NCBI GenBank assembly: GCA_903920835.1
Contig: CAIXNQ010000251.1
Coordinates: 1-7,339 of the forward strand
Reading direction: 5' to 3'
DNA: 7,339 nt
Source: an uncultured Bacteroidota bacterium
GTDB taxonomy: Bacteria; Bacteroidota; Bacteroidia; Flavobacteriales; Flavobacteriaceae
The position numbers and the translations under genes are program-made. Under the pieces are notes generated by a model, which was not told where the DNA came from, ran no database searches, and saw only the letters and a list, made by a program, of their open reading frames with translations. Positions 6,015 to 7,339 of this stretch are shown here, one piece after another. How positions within the stretch are numbered: position 1 is the first letter of the stretch; each line of letters starts with the position of its first letter.

Positions 6015-7339
6015 TTATTTTTTCTGAATTGCTTCTGCTATTTTCAACGCACATTTTTCTCCATCAATTGCAGCAGAAATAATTCCACCAGCATATCCTG
6101 CGCCTTCGCCACATGGATAAAGCCCTTTGATTTGAAGATGCTCTAAAGAATTATTGTCTCTTGGAATTCTAACGGGCGATGAAGTGCGGCTTTCTGGAGC
6201 GTGAAGTATAGCGTCATTGGTTAAATAACCTCGCATTGATTTGCCGAATTCTTTAAAACCTTCTCGTAATATTTGAGAAAGAAATCCAGGAAATACTTGA
6301 CCCAATTCTGTAGAAGTTGTTCCAGGAGCATAAGATGTTTTTGGAATTTCTGACGAAACTTTATTTTGAGTAAAATCGATCATTCGTTGCGCAGGAACTT
6401 TTTGAGTTTGTCCAGCAAGTTGCCATGATTTTTGTTCGATTGATTTTTGAAATTCCATTCCAGCAAGTGCACCAAATTTAGAAAATGGTTTAAAATCTTC
6501 TAATTTTAATTCGATTACAATTCCAGAATTAGCAGTATTTTGATCTCGTTTTGAAGGCGACCAACCATTTGTCACTACTTCGCCCGGACTTGTTGCGCAT
6601 GGAGCTATAACGCCACCGGGACACATACAAAAAGAGTACATTCCACGAGAATTCACTTGCTTCACAATAGAATAAGGAGCAGGAGGCAGTAATTCACCCC
6701 GGAAATCACAACTGTATTGAATTTTATCAATCAAAGATTGTGGATGTTCAGCTCTGACACCTATCGCAAAAGGCTTTGCTTCAATGAATATCTTCTTTTT
6801 ATCTAGCAATTCAAAAATATCTCTAGCGGAATGACCCGTAGCTAGAATAACTTTATTTGAGCTTATTTTTGTTCCGTTTTGAGTTATTACTCCTTGAATT
6901 TCGTCGCTTTTTATTACAAAATCTACTACACGAGTTTCAAACAAAACTTCTCCGCCGTGTTCAATAATTTTTTCTCGAATGTCTTGAATAATTTGAGGTA
7001 ATTTGTTCGTTCCGATGTGCGGATGAGCTTCAACAAGAATCTCAGGTGTGGCACCAAAAGCTACTAATAGCTGAAGAATTCGATCCACATCACCTCTTTT
7101 TTTTGAACGAGTATAGAGTTTTCCGTCAGAATAAGTTCCTGCGCCACCTTCTCCAAAACAATAATTTGAATCTTCATTCACAATGTGGTCGATGGTGATT
7201 GCTTTCAAATCACGACGTCGACCACGAACATCTTTACCTCGTTCAATAACAATTGGTTTCAATCCCAATTCAATGAGTTGTAGCGCTGCAAAAAGTCCTG
7301 CAGGTCCAGCACCAATAACGATAACTTCTCTTGAATTGC
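6015..7339 (-). CDS. COG2509-type FAD-dependent oxidoreductase (N-terminus outside window)
   Basis: The frame runs from stop TAA (6017 down to 6015) through the right edge, giving 440 codons. The visible part begins just before a Rossmann FAD site: VIVIGAGPAGL (5-15), with Glu32 in VIERG as the expected ribose-binding acid. Marks of the uncharacterised COG2509 flavoprotein family follow: CFGEGGAGTYSDGKLYTR (60-76), ATGHSARD (166-173), the cysteine-containing FCMCPGG (236-242) and the C-terminal FAD-contact segment PCGEGAGYAGG (408-418). No transmembrane segment or signal peptide is visible. From memory family members are about 520 residues, with a small domain of roughly 80 residues before the Rossmann motif, so that much is probably missing. 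TTG 7268 inside the frame is not a start, because beginning there would remove the FAD-binding loop. Substrate and physiological role are unknown; the protein is often annotated only as NAD(P)/FAD-dependent oxidoreductase. No terminator is visible between its stop and the SRP RNA gene, which it faces tail to tail. Confidence 0.92.
   Translation of the reverse strand, partial: NSREVIVIGAGPAGLFAALQLIELGLKPIVIERGKDVRGRRRDLKAITIDHIVNEDSNYCFGEGGAGTYSDGKLYTRSKKRGDVDRILQLLVAFGATPEILVEAHPHIGTNKLPQIIQDIREKIIEHGGEVLFETRVVDFVIKSDEIQGVITQNGTKISSNKVILATGHSARDIFELLDKKKIFIEAKPFAIGVRAEHPQSLIDKIQYSCDFRGELLPPAPYSIVKQVNSRGMYSFCMCPGGVIAPCATSPGEVVTNGWSPSKRDQNTANSGIVIELKLEDFKPFSKFGALAGMEFQKSIEQKSWQLAGQTQKVPAQRMIDFTQNKVSSEIPKTSYAPGTTSTELGQVFPGFLSQILREGFKEFGKSMRGYLTNDAILHAPESRTSSPVRIPRDNNSLEHLQIKGLYPCGEGAGYAGGIISAAIDGEKCALKIAEAIQKK

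Noticed and set aside
5943..6146. Plus-strand open frame of 67 codons starting inside the SRP RNA
   Set aside because: It overlaps the RNA, its terminator and the antisense of the conserved flavoprotein C-terminus, with no supporting motif.
1..7339. Search for CRISPR arrays, transposon ends, phage genes, tRNA genes or a defence or secretion system
   Set aside because: No spaced direct repeats, terminal inverted repeats with a transposase, cloverleaf sequences or relevant protein motifs were seen; the genes are chromosomal housekeeping or conserved unknowns.

Overview
The window reads as ordinary chromosome from a low-GC member of the Flavobacteriia, probably Flavobacterium or a close relative. 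The evidence is AT-rich DNA, the near absence of Shine-Dalgarno sequences, promoters of the Bacteroidetes type (TTG, about 19 bp, TAnnTTTG), a UvrA with a Bacteroidetes-looking first zinc module, and proteins typical of that group (YjjG-like HAD phosphatase, glutaminyl-peptide cyclotransferase lipoprotein, COG2509 flavoprotein).

Layout. Left block, plus strand: the 3' end of a RadC-family JAMM-domain gene (1-261), then a YjjG/YfnB-type HAD nucleotidase (271-948), then a secreted protein of unknown function (951-1685). The gaps are 9 and 2 bp, so these are probably one operon. A convergent gap of 58 bp separates them from the minus-strand block: full-length uvrA (1744-4584) with its own promoter, and upstream of it a lipoprotein glutaminyl-peptide cyclotransferase (4735-5781). 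Between that gene and the next lies a plus-strand RNA gene, the small bacterial signal recognition particle RNA (ffs, about 5871-5963), with a consensus promoter before it and an intrinsic terminator after it. The right edge holds a minus-strand COG2509-type FAD-dependent oxidoreductase (6015-7339) whose N-terminus lies outside the window.

Functionally this is a mix of housekeeping genes: nucleotide-excision repair (UvrA), probable clean-up of non-canonical nucleotides (HAD), protein targeting (SRP RNA), envelope peptide or protein modification (cyclotransferase), and an uncharacterised flavoprotein. I see no mobile element, CRISPR array, tRNA or rRNA, and no gap over 300 bp without a gene. 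I found no evidence of a new multi-gene system. The most instructive part is 5780-6015, where an RNA gene with divergent promoters sits opposite an open frame that would tempt an annotator to extend the cyclotransferase N-terminus by 67 codons.
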